A stretch of DNA of 64,000 bases. Origin: Hyphomonadaceae bacterium ML37 (GTDB taxonomy: Bacteria; Pseudomonadota; Alphaproteobacteria; Caulobacterales; Maricaulaceae). Shown piece by piece: positions 8,306 to 17,799 of this stretch. The stretch is taken from positions 248,001 through 312,000 of the forward strand of contig CP091241.1 in NCBI GenBank assembly GCA_027627685.1, written 5' to 3'. The translations under genes and the position numbers were made by a program. Every line of letters starts with the position of its first letter. The stretch's first letter is position 1. A model generated the notes under the pieces. The model was not told the origin of the DNA. It did not search any database and was given only the letters and a program-made list of their open reading frames with translations.

Positions 8306-9523
8306 TCAGGCCTCGTTGAGCCAGCGCTTGGCTTCCAGGCGCGCGATGGTGCGCTCGTGCACCTCGTCCGGACCGTCGGCGATACGCAGGGTGCGGATGC
8401 CGGCATAGGCCGCCGCCAGCGGGAAGTCATCGCTGACCCCGCCGCCGCCATGGACCTGGATGGCGTCGTCGATGACCTGCAGGGCGACGCGCGGCGCGGC
8501 GACCTTGATCATGGCGATCTCGCCGCGGGCGGCCTTGTTGCCCACCGTGTCCATCATCCACGCGGCTTTGAGCGTCAGCAGGCGCGTGCATTCGATATCG
8601 ATGCGCGCCTTGGCGATGCGGTGCTCCCAGATCGAGTGCTGGATCACCCGCTTGCCGAAGGCTTCACGGCTCATGGCGCGGCGCACCATCAATTCGAGCG
8701 CCCGTTCCGCCGCGCCGATCGTGCGCATGCAGTGGTGAATGCGCCCCGGCCCCAGCCGGCCTTGTGCGATTTCAAACCCCCGACCCTCGCCCAGCAGCAT
8801 GTTGGAGGCGGGCACGCGGACATTCTCCAGCTTTACTTCCATATGGCCGTGGGGGGCGTCGTCATAGCCGAACACCGGCAGATGGCGCAGGATGGTGACG
8901 CCCGGCGCGTCGGCGGGCACCAGGATCATGGATTGCTGGCGGTAGGTCTCGGCGTCCGGATCGGTTTTGCCCATCAGGATGAAGACCTTGCAGCGCGGAT
9001 CGCCGGCGCCCGAACTCCACCATTTGACGCCGTTGATGACGTATTCGTCGCCCTCGCGCCGGATCGAGCATTCGATATTGGTGGCGTCCGAAGACGCCAC
9101 CGCCGGTTCGGTCATCAGAAAGGCCGACCGGATCTCGCCCTTCAGCAGCGGCGTCAGCCACTGATCCTGCTGGGCTTTCGTGCCGTAGCGCACCAGCACT
9201 TCCATATTGCCGGTGTCGGGCGCGGCGCAGTTGAACACTTCCGAAGACCACGGCACCCGGCCCATTTCTTCGGCCAGCGGGGCGTAGTCGGCGTTGGACA
9301 GGCCCGCGCCCTGATCGGAATCGGGCAGGAAGAGATTCCACAGCCCGGCCTCCTTGGCCTTGGTCTTGAGCTCTTCGATGATCGGCAGCACCTGCCAGCG
9401 ATTCTCGCCAAAGCCTTTGAGCTGTGCGTGATAAGTGTGCTCATTGGGGTAGACGTGGCTGTCCATGAAGGCGCGCACGCGCTTGAGGTAATCCTTGCAC
9501 ACGTCTGAATATTCGAAGTTCAT
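8306..9523 (-). CDS. Acyl-CoA dehydrogenase (ACAD10/11-like)
   Basis: A 405-residue flavoprotein dehydrogenase. The FAD/substrate signature [18 protein letters not shown], the mid-domain strand [12 protein letters not shown] and the C-terminal helical domain with [26 protein letters not shown] and the [15 protein letters not shown] segment are all present. Sequence style fits the ACAD10/11-like branch, which acts on long or branched acyl-CoAs in beta-oxidation (family knowledge; the substrate here is inference). The start MNFEYSDV at 9523 is chosen because GGGAGGAG precedes it; an upstream in-frame ATG at 9583 would add an atypical 20-residue basic leader. It is transcribed alone and divergent from the TauE/SafE permease. 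Confidence 0.9.
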   Translation of the reverse strand: MNFEYSDVCKDYLKRVRAFMDSHVYPNEHTYHAQLKGFGENRWQVLPIIEELKTKAKEAGLWNLFLPDSDQGAGLSNADYAPLAEEMGRVPWSSEVFNCAAPDTGNMEVLVRYGTKAQQDQWLTPLLKGEIRSAFLMTEPAVASSDATNIECSIRREGDEYVINGVKWWSSGAGDPRCKVFILMGKTDPDAETYRQQSMILVPADAPGVTILRHLPVFGYDDAPHGHMEVKLENVRVPASNMLLGEGRGFEIAQGRLGPGRIHHCMRTIGAAERALELMVRRAMSREAFGKRVIQHSIWEHRIAKARIDIECTRLLTLKAAWMMDTVGNKAARGEIAMIKVAAPRVALQVIDDAIQVHGGGGVSDDFPLAAAYAGIRTLRIADGPDEVHERTIARLEAKRWLNEA

Positions 9524-9607
9524 CTCATGCTCCTCCCGCGCCGGTCTGCCCGGCGGCCTGTATCTGGAGATGATCATAACCATCTGGCGCAGAATTCCAC
9601 CCGCGAC

Positions 9608-10348
9608 ATGACCCCGCTTGTCATCCTGATCACAGTTTTCCTCACCGCCATTCTGTCGGCCATGCTCGGCATGGCCGGCGGGCTGGTGCTGATGGGGGTG
9701 CTGGCGCTGCTCCTGCCGGTGTCAGCGGCGATGGTGACCCATGGCGCGGTGCAGAGCGTGTCCAATGGCTGGCGCGCCGTGCTGCTGCGCCGGTTCATCC
9801 TGTGGAAGGCGCTGGGCTTTTATCTCATCGGGTCGGCGCTGGCGGCGGCGGGATTGCTGGCGGTGCAGCTCTCGCTGGAGCGCGCCTGGCTGCTGATCGC
9901 GCTGGGCTGCGTGCCGATGCTGGTCTGGCTGCCGGCCGGGCGCTGGTCGCTGGATGCGGCGCGGCCAGTTCACGGCGTGGCGGCAGGCTTCCTGATCACG
10001 GGGCTGAATGTGATCGCAGGGGTTTCGGGGCCCTTGCTGGACGTGTTCTTCCAGAATTCGGACATGGACCGGCGCGCCATCGTGGCCACCAAGGCGGCCA
10101 GCCAGGTGGCCGCTCATGGCGTGAAGATCGCCTATTATGTGGGACCGGCCATAGCGGTGAGCGATAGCGGATTGCTCTGGCTGATCGCCCTGGCCGCGCC
10201 GCTATCCATCGCCGGCACGACGCTGGGCGCGCGGATTCTGGCGGGCATGAGCGAGGCGGTATTCCGCCGGTGGACGAAGCGCGTGGTCACGGTCATCGGG
10301 CTGGTCTATCTGGTCATGGGCGTAGTGGAGCTGGCGGGGGCGGGATGA
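9608..10348 (+). CDS. TauE/SafE-family permease
   Basis: A 246-residue integral membrane protein with about seven to eight hydrophobic segments and the internal duplication typical of TauE/SafE (former DUF81): the first half has [18 protein letters not shown] and the second [26 protein letters not shown]. Members export sulfite, sulfoacetate or other organic acids; none is indicated here. The start ATG at 9608 follows the divergent gap with the acyl-CoA dehydrogenase. Its TGA overlaps the ATG of the GNAT gene (ATGA), so the two are coupled. Confidence 0.85.
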   Translation: MTPLVILITVFLTAILSAMLGMAGGLVLMGVLALLLPVSAAMVTHGAVQSVSNGWRAVLLRRFILWKALGFYLIGSALAAAGLLAVQLSLERAWLLIALGCVPMLVWLPAGRWSLDAARPVHGVAAGFLITGLNVIAGVSGPLLDVFFQNSDMDRRAIVATKAASQVAAHGVKIAYYVGPAIAVSDSGLLWLIALAAPLSIAGTTLGARILAGMSEAVFRRWTKRVVTVIGLVYLVMGVVELAGAG

Positions 10349-10929
10349 TGGATCTGGAGCCTGCGATCCTCCAGGACGCCCATGTGCGTCTTGAGCCCCT
10401 GATCGAGGCTCACCGGGAGGCTTTGCGCGCGCCGGCCGATGATCGCGACATCTGGGCGTTCATGACCCAGCGTGGCGATGGCCCCCATTTCGACGCGTGG
10501 TTTGACAAGATGCTCACCGCCAGCGCCGGGCCGGTGCAGATCAGCCATGCCGTGATCGACGCGGTCTCGGGCGCGTGTGTCGGCCATACCGCATTTCTGG
10601 AGATCAGCGCGGGCCATGCCCGGGTGGAGATCGGCTGGACCTGGTACGCGGCCTCTGCGCGCGGCGGTGCGGTCAATCCCGCCTGCAAGCGGCTTTTGCT
10701 GGCTCATGCCTTCGATTGCGGGGCGCAGCGGGTGGAGCTCAAGACCCATCATCTGAACCTGCGCAGCCAGCGCGCCATCGCCCGCCTCGGCGCGGTGCGT
10801 GAAGGCGTCCTGCGCAGCCACTACGCCACCTGGACCGGGCAGCGGCGCGATACGGTGATGTTTTCCATCCTGCGCGCGGAATGGCCTGCGGTTCGGGCCG
10901 CGCTCGACGCCCGCCTTACGCCTCGTTGA
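10345..10929 (+). CDS. GNAT-family N-acetyltransferase (RimJ/RimL-like)
   Basis: A 194-residue GCN5-related acetyltransferase. The sequence resembles the RimJ/RimL-type subgroup: an N-terminal LEPLIEAHREAL, the core HARVEIGWTWY, and the C-terminal LNLRSQRAIARLGAVREGVLRSH that closes the acetyl-CoA fold. Such proteins acetylate protein N-termini or small metabolites; the substrate is unknown. It starts within the stop of the TauE/SafE gene (ATGA) and its end overlaps the convergent TPR-sulfotransferase gene by 14 bp. Confidence 0.88.
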   Translation: MMDLEPAILQDAHVRLEPLIEAHREALRAPADDRDIWAFMTQRGDGPHFDAWFDKMLTASAGPVQISHAVIDAVSGACVGHTAFLEISAGHARVEIGWTWYAASARGGAVNPACKRLLLAHAFDCGAQRVELKTHHLNLRSQRAIARLGAVREGVLRSHYATWTGQRRDTVMFSILRAEWPAVRAALDARLTPR

Positions 10930-12349
10930 CGCCCGCGCGCCCCAGCGCCGCGACCAGGGCGGGAAGCCGGGAGGCGGCGCGTTCATGCACGCCCACCGGA
11001 TCGGTCTTGAACAGATCGGCGCGCAGCCAGGCTTCCGCCGCGGCAGCCTCCGCGTCGACGCCGGCGAACTGGGCGATGCGCGAAACTTCGCCGCCCGGAT
11101 CGGCGGCCAGCGCTTCATAGGACACGGTCATCACCCGGTCGCCGAACAGGGTGCGCCACCGCTCGCCCAGCCTTGCGGTCTGGGTGGTCACCCGGGCGAT
11201 ATCGTCCAGGTGATAGGACCAGTGGCGGCCCTTGCGGAAGCGGCGCTTGAAGATCGCCCAAGCCAGATCCCTGGGCTCGCGCGTCACGATGATGAAACGG
11301 GCGGCCGGCAAGGCCAGCCCGGCGGCCCCGACTGACATCTCGTTCAGGCTGGACGGATCGATAATCCGTTCGGCCTTGCCTGTGCGTTCCTCGGCGTAGC
11401 GCAGATAGGCGCGGCCCACCTCGGCCAGCGCAGACCGGTCACCCGCCTGGCTCAGCGCGTGCTCGATGTCTTCGGGACGCTGATCGCCCAGCGGCGAGGC
11501 CGCCATCCAGAAAATACTGTTATATCGCTCCAGCCGCCCCACGCCCTCGCCGGCGCCCAGCGCCCGGGCGAGCCAGCTGGCGCCGGCGGCGGGGGGCGCG
11601 ACGATGAAGACCGGACGCGCGTCCAGCAGGCCCGCGTCCTGCTGACTGCCCGCAAAGCGCGGATCGTACACGCTCAGCAAATGGGTGATGGACTGTTCGT
11701 GGCGCTCCACATCAAAGGGCGCGGATTCGCGGTAGAAGGCGGCGCCTTCGGTGACCCGCCGGGCGGACACGTCATATTCGCCCACATCCTCGTAGGCCTT
11801 GGCGATAGCGTAGGCGAGAACGCCGCGCTGCTCGGCCGAGGCGGCTTCGGGCAGGTTGAGCCGTGTCTGCTCCATATGCGCCAGCACGTCATCGCCGGCG
11901 GTGAAGGTGTGGGCCTGGGCCAGGCCCTCATAGGAAATCGCGTCGCCGCCGCTCAGGGCCACGGCCAGGCGGAAATGGGTTTCGGCCTCCGCCGCCCGGC
12001 CCAGCTCCAGCAGCGCCCGTCCGGCGCGCCGGCGCAGGACCACATCCTCGGGGAAGCGCTTGATCTGGGTTTCGAAGACTTTCAGCGCGTTGGCGTGGTC
12101 GCCCATCGCCGTATAGACCGCCGCCACCCACAGCCAGGATTCCAGATGATCGGGCGAGGCTTCGGCCACCCGGCCGGCGGCCTGAAGCGCTGCAAAATCA
12201 TCGCCGGCCTGCAGGCAGGCGCCCGCCACGCTCGCCCAGTCGGCGCCCAGCGGCATTTCAGCGGCCAGCATGGCGCGCGCAGCACGCGACATTTCCAGCA
12301 GATTTTCGGCCTGAATGGCGGCCTGAAGGCGGGCGACAGGATCGGACAT
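10916..12349 (-). CDS. TPR-repeat protein with a degenerate sulfotransferase domain
   Basis: A 477-residue protein. Residues 1-160 are helical repeats of TPR type (for example SWLWVAAVYTAMGDHANALKVF). From about 245 there is a sulfotransferase fold: a strand RPVFIVAPPAAGASWLARAL where active enzymes have a PRSGTT-like PAPS-binding loop, and TREPRDLAWAIFKRRF at the 3'-phosphate site. The Arg, Ser and Thr of the usual P-loop are replaced here (PAAGASW, residues 253-259), so catalysis is doubtful. The start MSDPVARLQ at 12349 is preferred; upstream in-frame reading is low-complexity. No signal peptide. The substrate is unknown; it may be a structural or binding relative of TPR-sulfotransferases. 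Confidence 0.8.
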   Translation of the reverse strand: MSDPVARLQAAIQAENLLEMSRAARAMLAAEMPLGADWASVAGACLQAGDDFAALQAAGRVAEASPDHLESWLWVAAVYTAMGDHANALKVFETQIKRFPEDVVLRRRAGRALLELGRAAEAETHFRLAVALSGGDAISYEGLAQAHTFTAGDDVLAHMEQTRLNLPEAASAEQRGVLAYAIAKAYEDVGEYDVSARRVTEGAAFYRESAPFDVERHEQSITHLLSVYDPRFAGSQQDAGLLDARPVFIVAPPAAGASWLARALGAGEGVGRLERYNSIFWMAASPLGDQRPEDIEHALSQAGDRSALAEVGRAYLRYAEERTGKAERIIDPSSLNEMSVGAAGLALPAARFIIVTREPRDLAWAIFKRRFRKGRHWSYHLDDIARVTTQTARLGERWRTLFGDRVMTVSYEALAADPGGEVSRIAQFAGVDAEAAAAEAWLRADLFKTDPVGVHERAASRLPALVAALGRAGVNEA

Positions 12350-12515
12350 GGCGGATGCAACCAGGATGAGGGTTGAAATGAAGGCGGGATGGCAGGCGGA
12401 ACGGGCGGGCAAACTAGCCGCGCGCCGCCGCATGCGCCACCCTGCGTCGCCACAAGCACTTGCAAGGGGCAGGCCGTTTGGGCCATGACCCGGATGACAC
12501 ATGGGGAGCATCTCG

Positions 12516-13406
12516 ATGACTGAACCTGCCGATCTTGCCCGCCAACCGCGCGCCGTGGCCGCGCGCGCCTGGTTTGAATCCCTGCGCGACCAGATCTGCG
12601 CCGCGTTCGAGGCGCTGGAAGACGCCGCCGATCCTGCGCTCTACCCGGGCGAGCCGGCCCGCTTCGAGCTGACGCCCTGGAAGCGCGGCGACGGGGCGGA
12701 GGATCTGGGCGGCGGCGTGATGGGCCTGATGCGCGGGCGCCTGTTTGAAAAGGTCGGCGTGCACGTCTCTACCGTTTACGGGCGGTTCTCGCCGCAATTT
12801 GCCGGTCAGGTGCGCGGCGCCGCGGAAGACCCGCGCTTCGCCGCCACGGGCATTTCGCTGATCGCCCATATGCGCAATCCCCATGTGCCGGCGGTGCACA
12901 TGAATACCCGCTTCATCTCCACCCAGCTGAGCTGGTTTGGCGGCGGGATGGACCTCAACCCGACCCAGGACTATCAGCGCCAGGACGATTTCGAGGACAC
13001 GGTGCTGTTTCACGCAGCCGCCAAGGCAGCCTGCGACCGTGCTGATCCGGAATACCATCCCCGCTACAAGGCCTGGTGCGAGGAGTATTTCTGGCTCAAG
13101 CACCGCGCCGAGCCGCGCGGCACGGGCGGAATATTTTATGACCATCTCGACACCGGCGATCATGACGCCGATTTCACCTTCACCCAGGATGTGGGCAAGG
13201 CCTTCCTGGAGGCTTATCCGGCCATTGTGCGCGCGCGCATGGGCACGCCCTGGACTGAAGCCGACCGGCGCGAGCAGCTGATCAGGCGCGGACGCTATGC
13301 CGAGTTCAACCTGCTCTATGACCGCGGCACCAAGTTCGGTCTGGAAACCGGCGGCAATATCGAGAGCATTCTGTCGTCTATGCCGCCGGAAGCCATCTGG
13401 CCCTAG
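12516..13406 (+). CDS. hemF: Oxygen-dependent coproporphyrinogen III oxidase
   Basis: A 296-residue HemF, which decarboxylates coproporphyrinogen III to protoporphyrinogen IX with O2 in heme synthesis. The family blocks are complete: [26 protein letters not shown], the [20 protein letters not shown] segment, and [20 protein letters not shown]. The ATG at 12516 is chosen because GGGGAG (12503-12508) is 7 nt upstream; an ATG at 12501 would lie on that ribosome site. It is divergent from the TPR-sulfotransferase and ends at a strong terminator shared with carD. Its presence implies aerobic heme synthesis. Confidence 0.97.
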   Translation: MTEPADLARQPRAVAARAWFESLRDQICAAFEALEDAADPALYPGEPARFELTPWKRGDGAEDLGGGVMGLMRGRLFEKVGVHVSTVYGRFSPQFAGQVRGAAEDPRFAATGISLIAHMRNPHVPAVHMNTRFISTQLSWFGGGMDLNPTQDYQRQDDFEDTVLFHAAAKAACDRADPEYHPRYKAWCEEYFWLKHRAEPRGTGGIFYDHLDTGDHDADFTFTQDVGKAFLEAYPAIVRARMGTPWTEADRREQLIRRGRYAEFNLLYDRGTKFGLETGGNIESILSSMPPEAIWP

Positions 13407-13442
13407 AGGGCTGGTTCAGGCCTGTAGGCTGCACCCAAACAG

Positions 13443-13475
13443 AAAACGCCCCGCTGTCGCCAGCGGGGCGTTTTT
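13443..13475. terminator. Bidirectional terminator between hemF and carD
   Basis: ACGCCCCGCTG and CAGCGGGGCGT form an 11-bp stem around a three-base loop, flanked by AAAA on the left and TTTTT on the right, so it can terminate both convergent genes. Directly visible and symmetric. Confidence 0.9.
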
Positions 13476-13499
13476 GTATGCGCTGCAAGCCGGTGAGGC

Positions 13500-14018
13500 T
13501 TAAGCGGCTTTCTTGGTCAGGGTCTGGGTCAGCAGTTCCAGCGCCTTGTCCCGGTCGACCTTCTCCACGGCGGCAACCTCGCGCACCATGCGGTCGAGGG
13601 CCGATTCATAGAGCTGGCGTTCGGAATAGGATGGCTCGGGCTGGTCTTCCTGACGGTGCAGGTCGCGGACCACTTCGGCGATGGAGATGAGATCGCCCGA
13701 ATTGATCTTCGCTTCGTATTCCTGGGCGCGGCGGCTCCACATGGTGCGCTTGATGCGCGGCTTGCCCTTCAGCGTGCCGATCGCGTCTTTCAGCACCTGT
13801 TCGCTGGCCAGCGGACGCATGCCCGACGTGGTCGCCTTGGAGGTCGGCACGCGCAGGGTCATCTTGTCCTGCTCAAACGAGACCACATACACCTCGATAT
13901 CGAACCCGGCGACGGTTTCCTTCTCGACGCCAGTGACCCGGCCCACCCCGTGGGCGGGATAGACGATGTAATCACCTTTTTTGAACGACTTGTTATCGTT
14001 GGCGGTTTTCTTTGTCAT
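13500..14018 (-). CDS. carD: CarD/CdnL-family RNA polymerase-binding regulator
   Basis: A 172-residue CarD-type protein. The N-terminal RNA-polymerase interaction domain (FKKGDYIVYPAHGVGRVTGVE, with VSFEQDKMTLRVPTSKA) is followed by the helical C-terminal domain with the Trp-containing RTMWSRRAQEYEAKINSGD and the family's SERQLYESALDRMVREVA. CarD/CdnL proteins bind the beta subunit and stabilise open complexes, notably at rRNA promoters; that is known for the family. The gene lies downstream of fdxA with a 344-bp gap, an order common in alphaproteobacteria. The start MTKKTANDNKS is preceded by CATGACAAAG-type context with GGAG upstream. Confidence 0.95.
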   Translation of the reverse strand: MTKKTANDNKSFKKGDYIVYPAHGVGRVTGVEKETVAGFDIEVYVVSFEQDKMTLRVPTSKATTSGMRPLASEQVLKDAIGTLKGKPRIKRTMWSRRAQEYEAKINSGDLISIAEVVRDLHRQEDQPEPSYSERQLYESALDRMVREVAAVEKVDRDKALELLTQTLTKKAA

Positions 14019-14362
14019 GGAGGCTCCCGTGTCCTTTTTGGGCTGGCGTCCCCGGAGTGCGGGACTGCGCCAGCCATGATGACAGTCCCGACTTCACATG
14101 CGCTTGCCGGCGGACGTGCGCGCCCGGCCGGGCCGAACTGAACATAAAGAAAAACCGCGTGCGGACCTGGCATCGGTCCGGCAGGCGGGATTCTTGAAAG
14201 ATGATCAGTTCAAGACAGACATCCTCAGGCCGCCAGATGGCGGTCTATCCGATATGTCAGGGATATAACACAAAAACGGCCAAAACTCAACGTGCTGCGC
14301 GCGCGAAGACGCGCCGCATACGGACATGAGTTAACCAAAGCTTAACTGGATGGCCGGCGCGG
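14019..14362. other. Intergenic region fdxA-carD
   Basis: A 344-bp gap upstream of carD and downstream of fdxA. It holds an A-rich stretch (CATAAAGAAAAACCG near 14141-14157), a hairpin-like GGCCGCCAGATGGCGG near 14229, and a TTAA-N7-TTAA site at 14331-14345 (annotated separately). I see no convincing ORF or RNA gene. Confidence 0.6.
14330..14346. promoter_or_regulatory. CtrA-type binding site TTAA-N7-TTAA
   Basis: TTAA (14331-14334), seven bases CCAAAGC, then TTAA (14342-14345) match the full CtrA consensus of Caulobacter and relatives. The site also has dyad arms GTTAA and TTAAC. It is 18 bp from the fdxA stop and about 310 bp upstream of carD. Cell-cycle control of carD is inference. Confidence 0.45.
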
Positions 14363-14704
14363 CTATTCGCCTGAGCCAGGCTTCTCGGAGAAGTATTTCT
14401 CCAGCTTTCCCGTCTCTGTTTCAAAATCCGCCGCGTCAGGGGGCGCATCTTTCTTGACGGTGATGTTGGGCCAGCTCGCCGCATATTTGGAATTGATCGC
14501 CAGCCATTTGCCGTCCGAATCATCTTCAGTGTCCGGCTTGATCGCTTCGACCGGGCATTCAGGTTCGCAGACGCCGCAATCAATGCACTCGTCGGGATGG
14601 ATGACGAGCATGTTCTCGCCCTCGTAGAAACAGTCTACGGGGCAGACCTCGACACAGTCGGTGAATTTGCAGCGGATGCAGGCGTCAGTGACGATGTAGG
14701 TCAT
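14363..14704 (-). CDS. fdxA: FdxA-type 7Fe ferredoxin
   Basis: A 113-residue ferredoxin with one 3Fe-4S and one 4Fe-4S cluster. The Cys set is in place: Cys9, Cys17 and Cys50 for the 3Fe cluster, Cys21, Cys40, Cys43 and Cys46 for the 4Fe cluster, in [17 protein letters not shown] and [12 protein letters not shown]. The C-terminal extension ([18 protein letters not shown]) is the normal alphaproteobacterial one. The start MTYIVTDAC at 14704 is the family start; the upstream in-frame ATG at 14785 would add a non-conserved basic leader. It lies between the S4 protein and carD on the same strand, 101 bp after the S4 gene. It carries electrons to unknown partners. Confidence 0.96.
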   Translation of the reverse strand: MTYIVTDACIRCKFTDCVEVCPVDCFYEGENMLVIHPDECIDCGVCEPECPVEAIKPDTEDDSDGKWLAINSKYAASWPNITVKKDAPPDAADFETETGKLEKYFSEKPGSGE

Positions 14705-14805
14705 CGAGGAAGCGCAATACCTTTGATGATCAAACCTGGGGCGGGACGTGGAGCGGGATTTGGCGTCCGCGCGCCGGTTTGTCAATCGCGCCGCTTGTCC
14801 AGCGC

Positions 14806-15102
14806 TCAGCCAGCCCCGCTTTCGGCCTCGTACAACCCGCGCGCCTCGGCCGGCGGACCGCGCCGCTCAGCCAGCGCCAGGACGGCGATGCGCACCACGT
14901 CTCCGCCGCGCGTAAACACTAGCCGGTCCCCGGCGCGCACCAGCGCCGCCGCGCGCGTCAGGCGCTGCACCTGACCGAATCGCTCAATGCGCACCCGGCC
15001 TGCCGAAATCGCCTCCGCCGCCAGCGCGCGTGATTTGAAAAGGCGGGCGCGAAACAGCCAGATATCGCAGCGCTGGCTCGCCGCTTCTGACTCCGGCGTC
15101 AC
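14806..15102 (-). CDS. S4-domain RNA-binding protein (Hsp15-like)
   Basis: A 98-residue protein with an S4 domain: [21 protein letters not shown], then [14 protein letters not shown] and [24 protein letters not shown]. It resembles Hsp15 (HslR), which rescues nascent-chain-bearing 50S subunits in E. coli. The start is GTG at 15102, overlapping the TGA of the helicase gene (GTGA), so it is translationally coupled to the helicase. The pair, followed by fdxA and carD, is a conserved alphaproteobacterial neighbourhood, which suggests a shared RNA or ribosome-related task (inference). Confidence 0.9.
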   Translation of the reverse strand: MTPESEAASQRCDIWLFRARLFKSRALAAEAISAGRVRIERFGQVQRLTRAAALVRAGDRLVFTRGGDVVRIAVLALAERRGPPAEARGLYEAESGAG

Positions 15103-17705
15103 GCGCGCTTGTCCCGGGCGGCGCGGCGCGGCCGGGGACGGCGCGCTTTGGCGGGCCGGGCTGCGGCAGGGTTGGCGGCGGGCGTGAGGCTGAGCGCCGC
15201 CAGGGCGGCGAAGGGCGTGTCGGCGGGCGGCGGCGTCCCGGGCGCCTCGCGATCGGGTTCGCGGCGCGCCCGGCTGGCCCACAGTTCCGGGCTGCCGCCT
15301 TCGGCTTTGCGTACGCGGCGATAGCCCAGCGCGCGCAGCACCCCGCACAGCGCCTCCTCGTCGCATCCCAGCAAATTCATCATCTCGGGCGCAGGCGTGA
15401 AACGGCGCGACTTGTCAGCCTGGCGGGCATCCCGGATCAGGTCGGCGAGGCGTTCGAGCATGTCCAGACGCACCGCCAGCGGCCCGCACACCTGATACCC
15501 GGCGCAGGCGTGAGCCGCGGCATCCAGCGACGGGTCCGGCGCCACACTCGTGCGTCCGGGCGGCGGACGGAAGGCGCGCGCCGCGTCGCCCGTATGAACC
15601 GCATGCAGCAAAGCGTTCAGGCGCGCGGCGCGGGGTTTCAGGAGCGCCGGCATGAACACGCCATGCTCGCCCAGCCGCACGCCGGCCGAGCGCAGCTGGC
15701 GGCGTTCCTGGGTCGACAGCGCAGCGATGTCAGCGGCCAGCGCCTGGCGCGGCGCCGCGCCATGACCTTCCACCAGCCGGTAGGCAATCCCACGCGCCAG
15801 ACCGTCCAGACCGCCCGTCCGCGCCCCCACAGCCTCACGCAGGCTCAAAAGCGGTCCCAGAACGGCGCGCGCCTGATCCGCCGCGAAGGCCTCCAGCCGG
15901 CGCTCGGCGCGGGCGCCCGCTTCAGCTGCGCCCAGCTCGCCGCCAATCAGCGCGGCGCCGGGCGTGAACGGGTCGGGACCAGGGGTCAGGCGCGCCACCG
16001 GCTCGTCCTGCCACAGCACGCGGCCTTCCTCGTCCAGCGCCAGCGCATCGTCTTCCGCGCGCGCCAGCTGGCCCAGGCGCCGGTTGATTTCGGGGCGTAC
16101 GGCCTTGAGCGCGGCATTGGCCACGGCCCGGCGCGCCAGCGGCCCGCCAGCCGCGTCTGCGCGGAACGCCAACCCGTCCAGGCGCCCGACGAAATGGCCC
16201 TCCACAGTGACTTCTCCAGAGCCGTCGAGCCCGGCCTGCAGATCAATATTTTCGCGCAGGCCCTTCATCAAAGCGCTGGTGCGCCGGTCGATGAAGCGCG
16301 CGGTCAGCTGTTCGTGCAGGGCGTCGGACAGCGCATCCTCCACCTCTCGGGTGCGCGCCTGCCAGTAGGACGGATTGCCCGTCCAGGATGGCCGGTGGGC
16401 GGCATAGGACCAGGTGCGCACCTGGGTCAGGCGCTGGGCCAGCGCGTCCACATCGCCCGCCGTCTTGGCCAGGCGCGCGATCTGGGCGTCGAGCCAGGCG
16501 TCGGGCAGACGGGCATCGCCATCTGACAGATAGAAAAACAGCGAGCGGACCAGGCGCGCGTGCTCGTCCAGCGTGCCTTTGCGGAACTGCGGCGTGCCGC
16601 ACACATCCCACAGCCGCGCCGCGCCGCCGCGTCTTGCCGCCCGCTCGCGCACCTCCGGGTCGCGGGTGAGGATGTCCAGCACCGCCTCATCCACAGCCGA
16701 GCGCACCCGTTCCAGCGCCGGGTGGGGCGCCGGGGCGCCCAGCGATACCCGAAGGCTCTGCAGATCGGTGAGGTCCAGATCGCTATTGCGCCAGACCAGG
16801 CGCGTCACCGGCTCGAACTCGTGGTTCTCCACCTGCTCGATCAGTTCGGGGTCCAGCGCCCGCGCCTCGCCGGTCTCGCCAAACGTGCCGTCAGTGCGGA
16901 AACGCCCGGCGCGGCCGGCGATCTGGCCGATCTCATGGGCGTGCAGGCGCCGCCGCTTGCGGCCGTCAAACTTGGTGTAGCTGGCGAAAGCGACATGGCC
17001 GACATCCATGTTCAGGCCCATGCCGATGGCGTCCGTGGCGATCAGGAAATCCACCTCGCCCGACTGATACAGCGCCACTTGCGCGTTGCGGGTGCGCGGC
17101 GACAGGGCGCCCATGACCACCGCCGCCCCGCCGCGCTGGCGGCGCACCAGTTCGGCCATGGCGTAGACATCCTCGGCGCTGAAGGCGACGACAGCCGAGC
17201 GGCGTGGCAGCTTGGTCAGCTTTTTCGTCCCGGCATAGCTCAGCGTGGAGAAGCGCTCGCGGGTTTCGATCACGGCCTCGGGGATCAGCCGGCGCAGGAT
17301 CGGGCGCATGGAGGCCGCGCCCAGCAGCATGGTCTCTTCGGTCCCGCGCGCATGCAGCAGCCGGTCGGTGAAGATATGGCCGCGCTCAGGGTCGGCGGCC
17401 AGCTGGATCTCGTCCACCGCCAGAAAGGCGGGGCGCATGTCCAGCGGCATGGCCTCCACCGTGCACAGGAAATAGCGCGCATGGGGCGGGACGATTTTTT
17501 CCTCGCCGGTGATCAGCGCAGCGGCGTGGGCGCCCTTCACCTTGACCACACGGTCATAGAGCTCGCGGGCGAGCAGGCGCAGGGGCAGGCCCATCACGCC
17601 TGACGCACGCGCCATCATGCGCTCCAGCGCCAGATGGGTCTTGCCGGTATTGGTCGGCCCCAGCACCGCAGTGACGGGGGCGGGCCGTGCGTGACGGGCG
17701 GTCAT
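15099..17705 (-). CDS. SUV3-like RNA helicase
   Basis: An 868-residue superfamily 2 helicase resembling mitochondrial SUV3. Walker A GPTNTGKT is at residues 16-23, the Walker B box reads DEIQ at 98-101, and motif VI is QIAGRAGRFRTDG. The region after residue 500 is Ala/Arg-rich and ends in a basic Pro/Arg tail ([13 protein letters not shown]) that may bind RNA. SUV3 works with RNA degradosome components in mitochondria; a matching role in alphaproteobacteria is inference. It overlaps the S4 gene downstream by 4 bp. The start MTARHARPAPV is the first methionine before the P-loop. Confidence 0.9.
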   Translation of the reverse strand: MTARHARPAPVTAVLGPTNTGKTHLALERMMARASGVMGLPLRLLARELYDRVVKVKGAHAAALITGEEKIVPPHARYFLCTVEAMPLDMRPAFLAVDEIQLAADPERGHIFTDRLLHARGTEETMLLGAASMRPILRRLIPEAVIETRERFSTLSYAGTKKLTKLPRRSAVVAFSAEDVYAMAELVRRQRGGAAVVMGALSPRTRNAQVALYQSGEVDFLIATDAIGMGLNMDVGHVAFASYTKFDGRKRRRLHAHEIGQIAGRAGRFRTDGTFGETGEARALDPELIEQVENHEFEPVTRLVWRNSDLDLTDLQSLRVSLGAPAPHPALERVRSAVDEAVLDILTRDPEVRERAARRGGAARLWDVCGTPQFRKGTLDEHARLVRSLFFYLSDGDARLPDAWLDAQIARLAKTAGDVDALAQRLTQVRTWSYAAHRPSWTGNPSYWQARTREVEDALSDALHEQLTARFIDRRTSALMKGLRENIDLQAGLDGSGEVTVEGHFVGRLDGLAFRADAAGGPLARRAVANAALKAVRPEINRRLGQLARAEDDALALDEEGRVLWQDEPVARLTPGPDPFTPGAALIGGELGAAEAGARAERRLEAFAADQARAVLGPLLSLREAVGARTGGLDGLARGIAYRLVEGHGAAPRQALAADIAALSTQERRQLRSAGVRLGEHGVFMPALLKPRAARLNALLHAVHTGDAARAFRPPPGRTSVAPDPSLDAAAHACAGYQVCGPLAVRLDMLERLADLIRDARQADKSRRFTPAPEMMNLLGCDEEALCGVLRALGYRRVRKAEGGSPELWASRARREPDREAPGTPPPADTPFAALAALSLTPAANPAAARPAKARRPRPRRAARDKRA

Positions 17706-17799
17706 GGCGCGCTCCGGGGCTGCCGTCCCTGACGCCTAATCTAGGGTGATGCGCGGCCTTGAATAAGGGGGCGGGCGCAGCGCGGCGCGCTGAAGGCCC

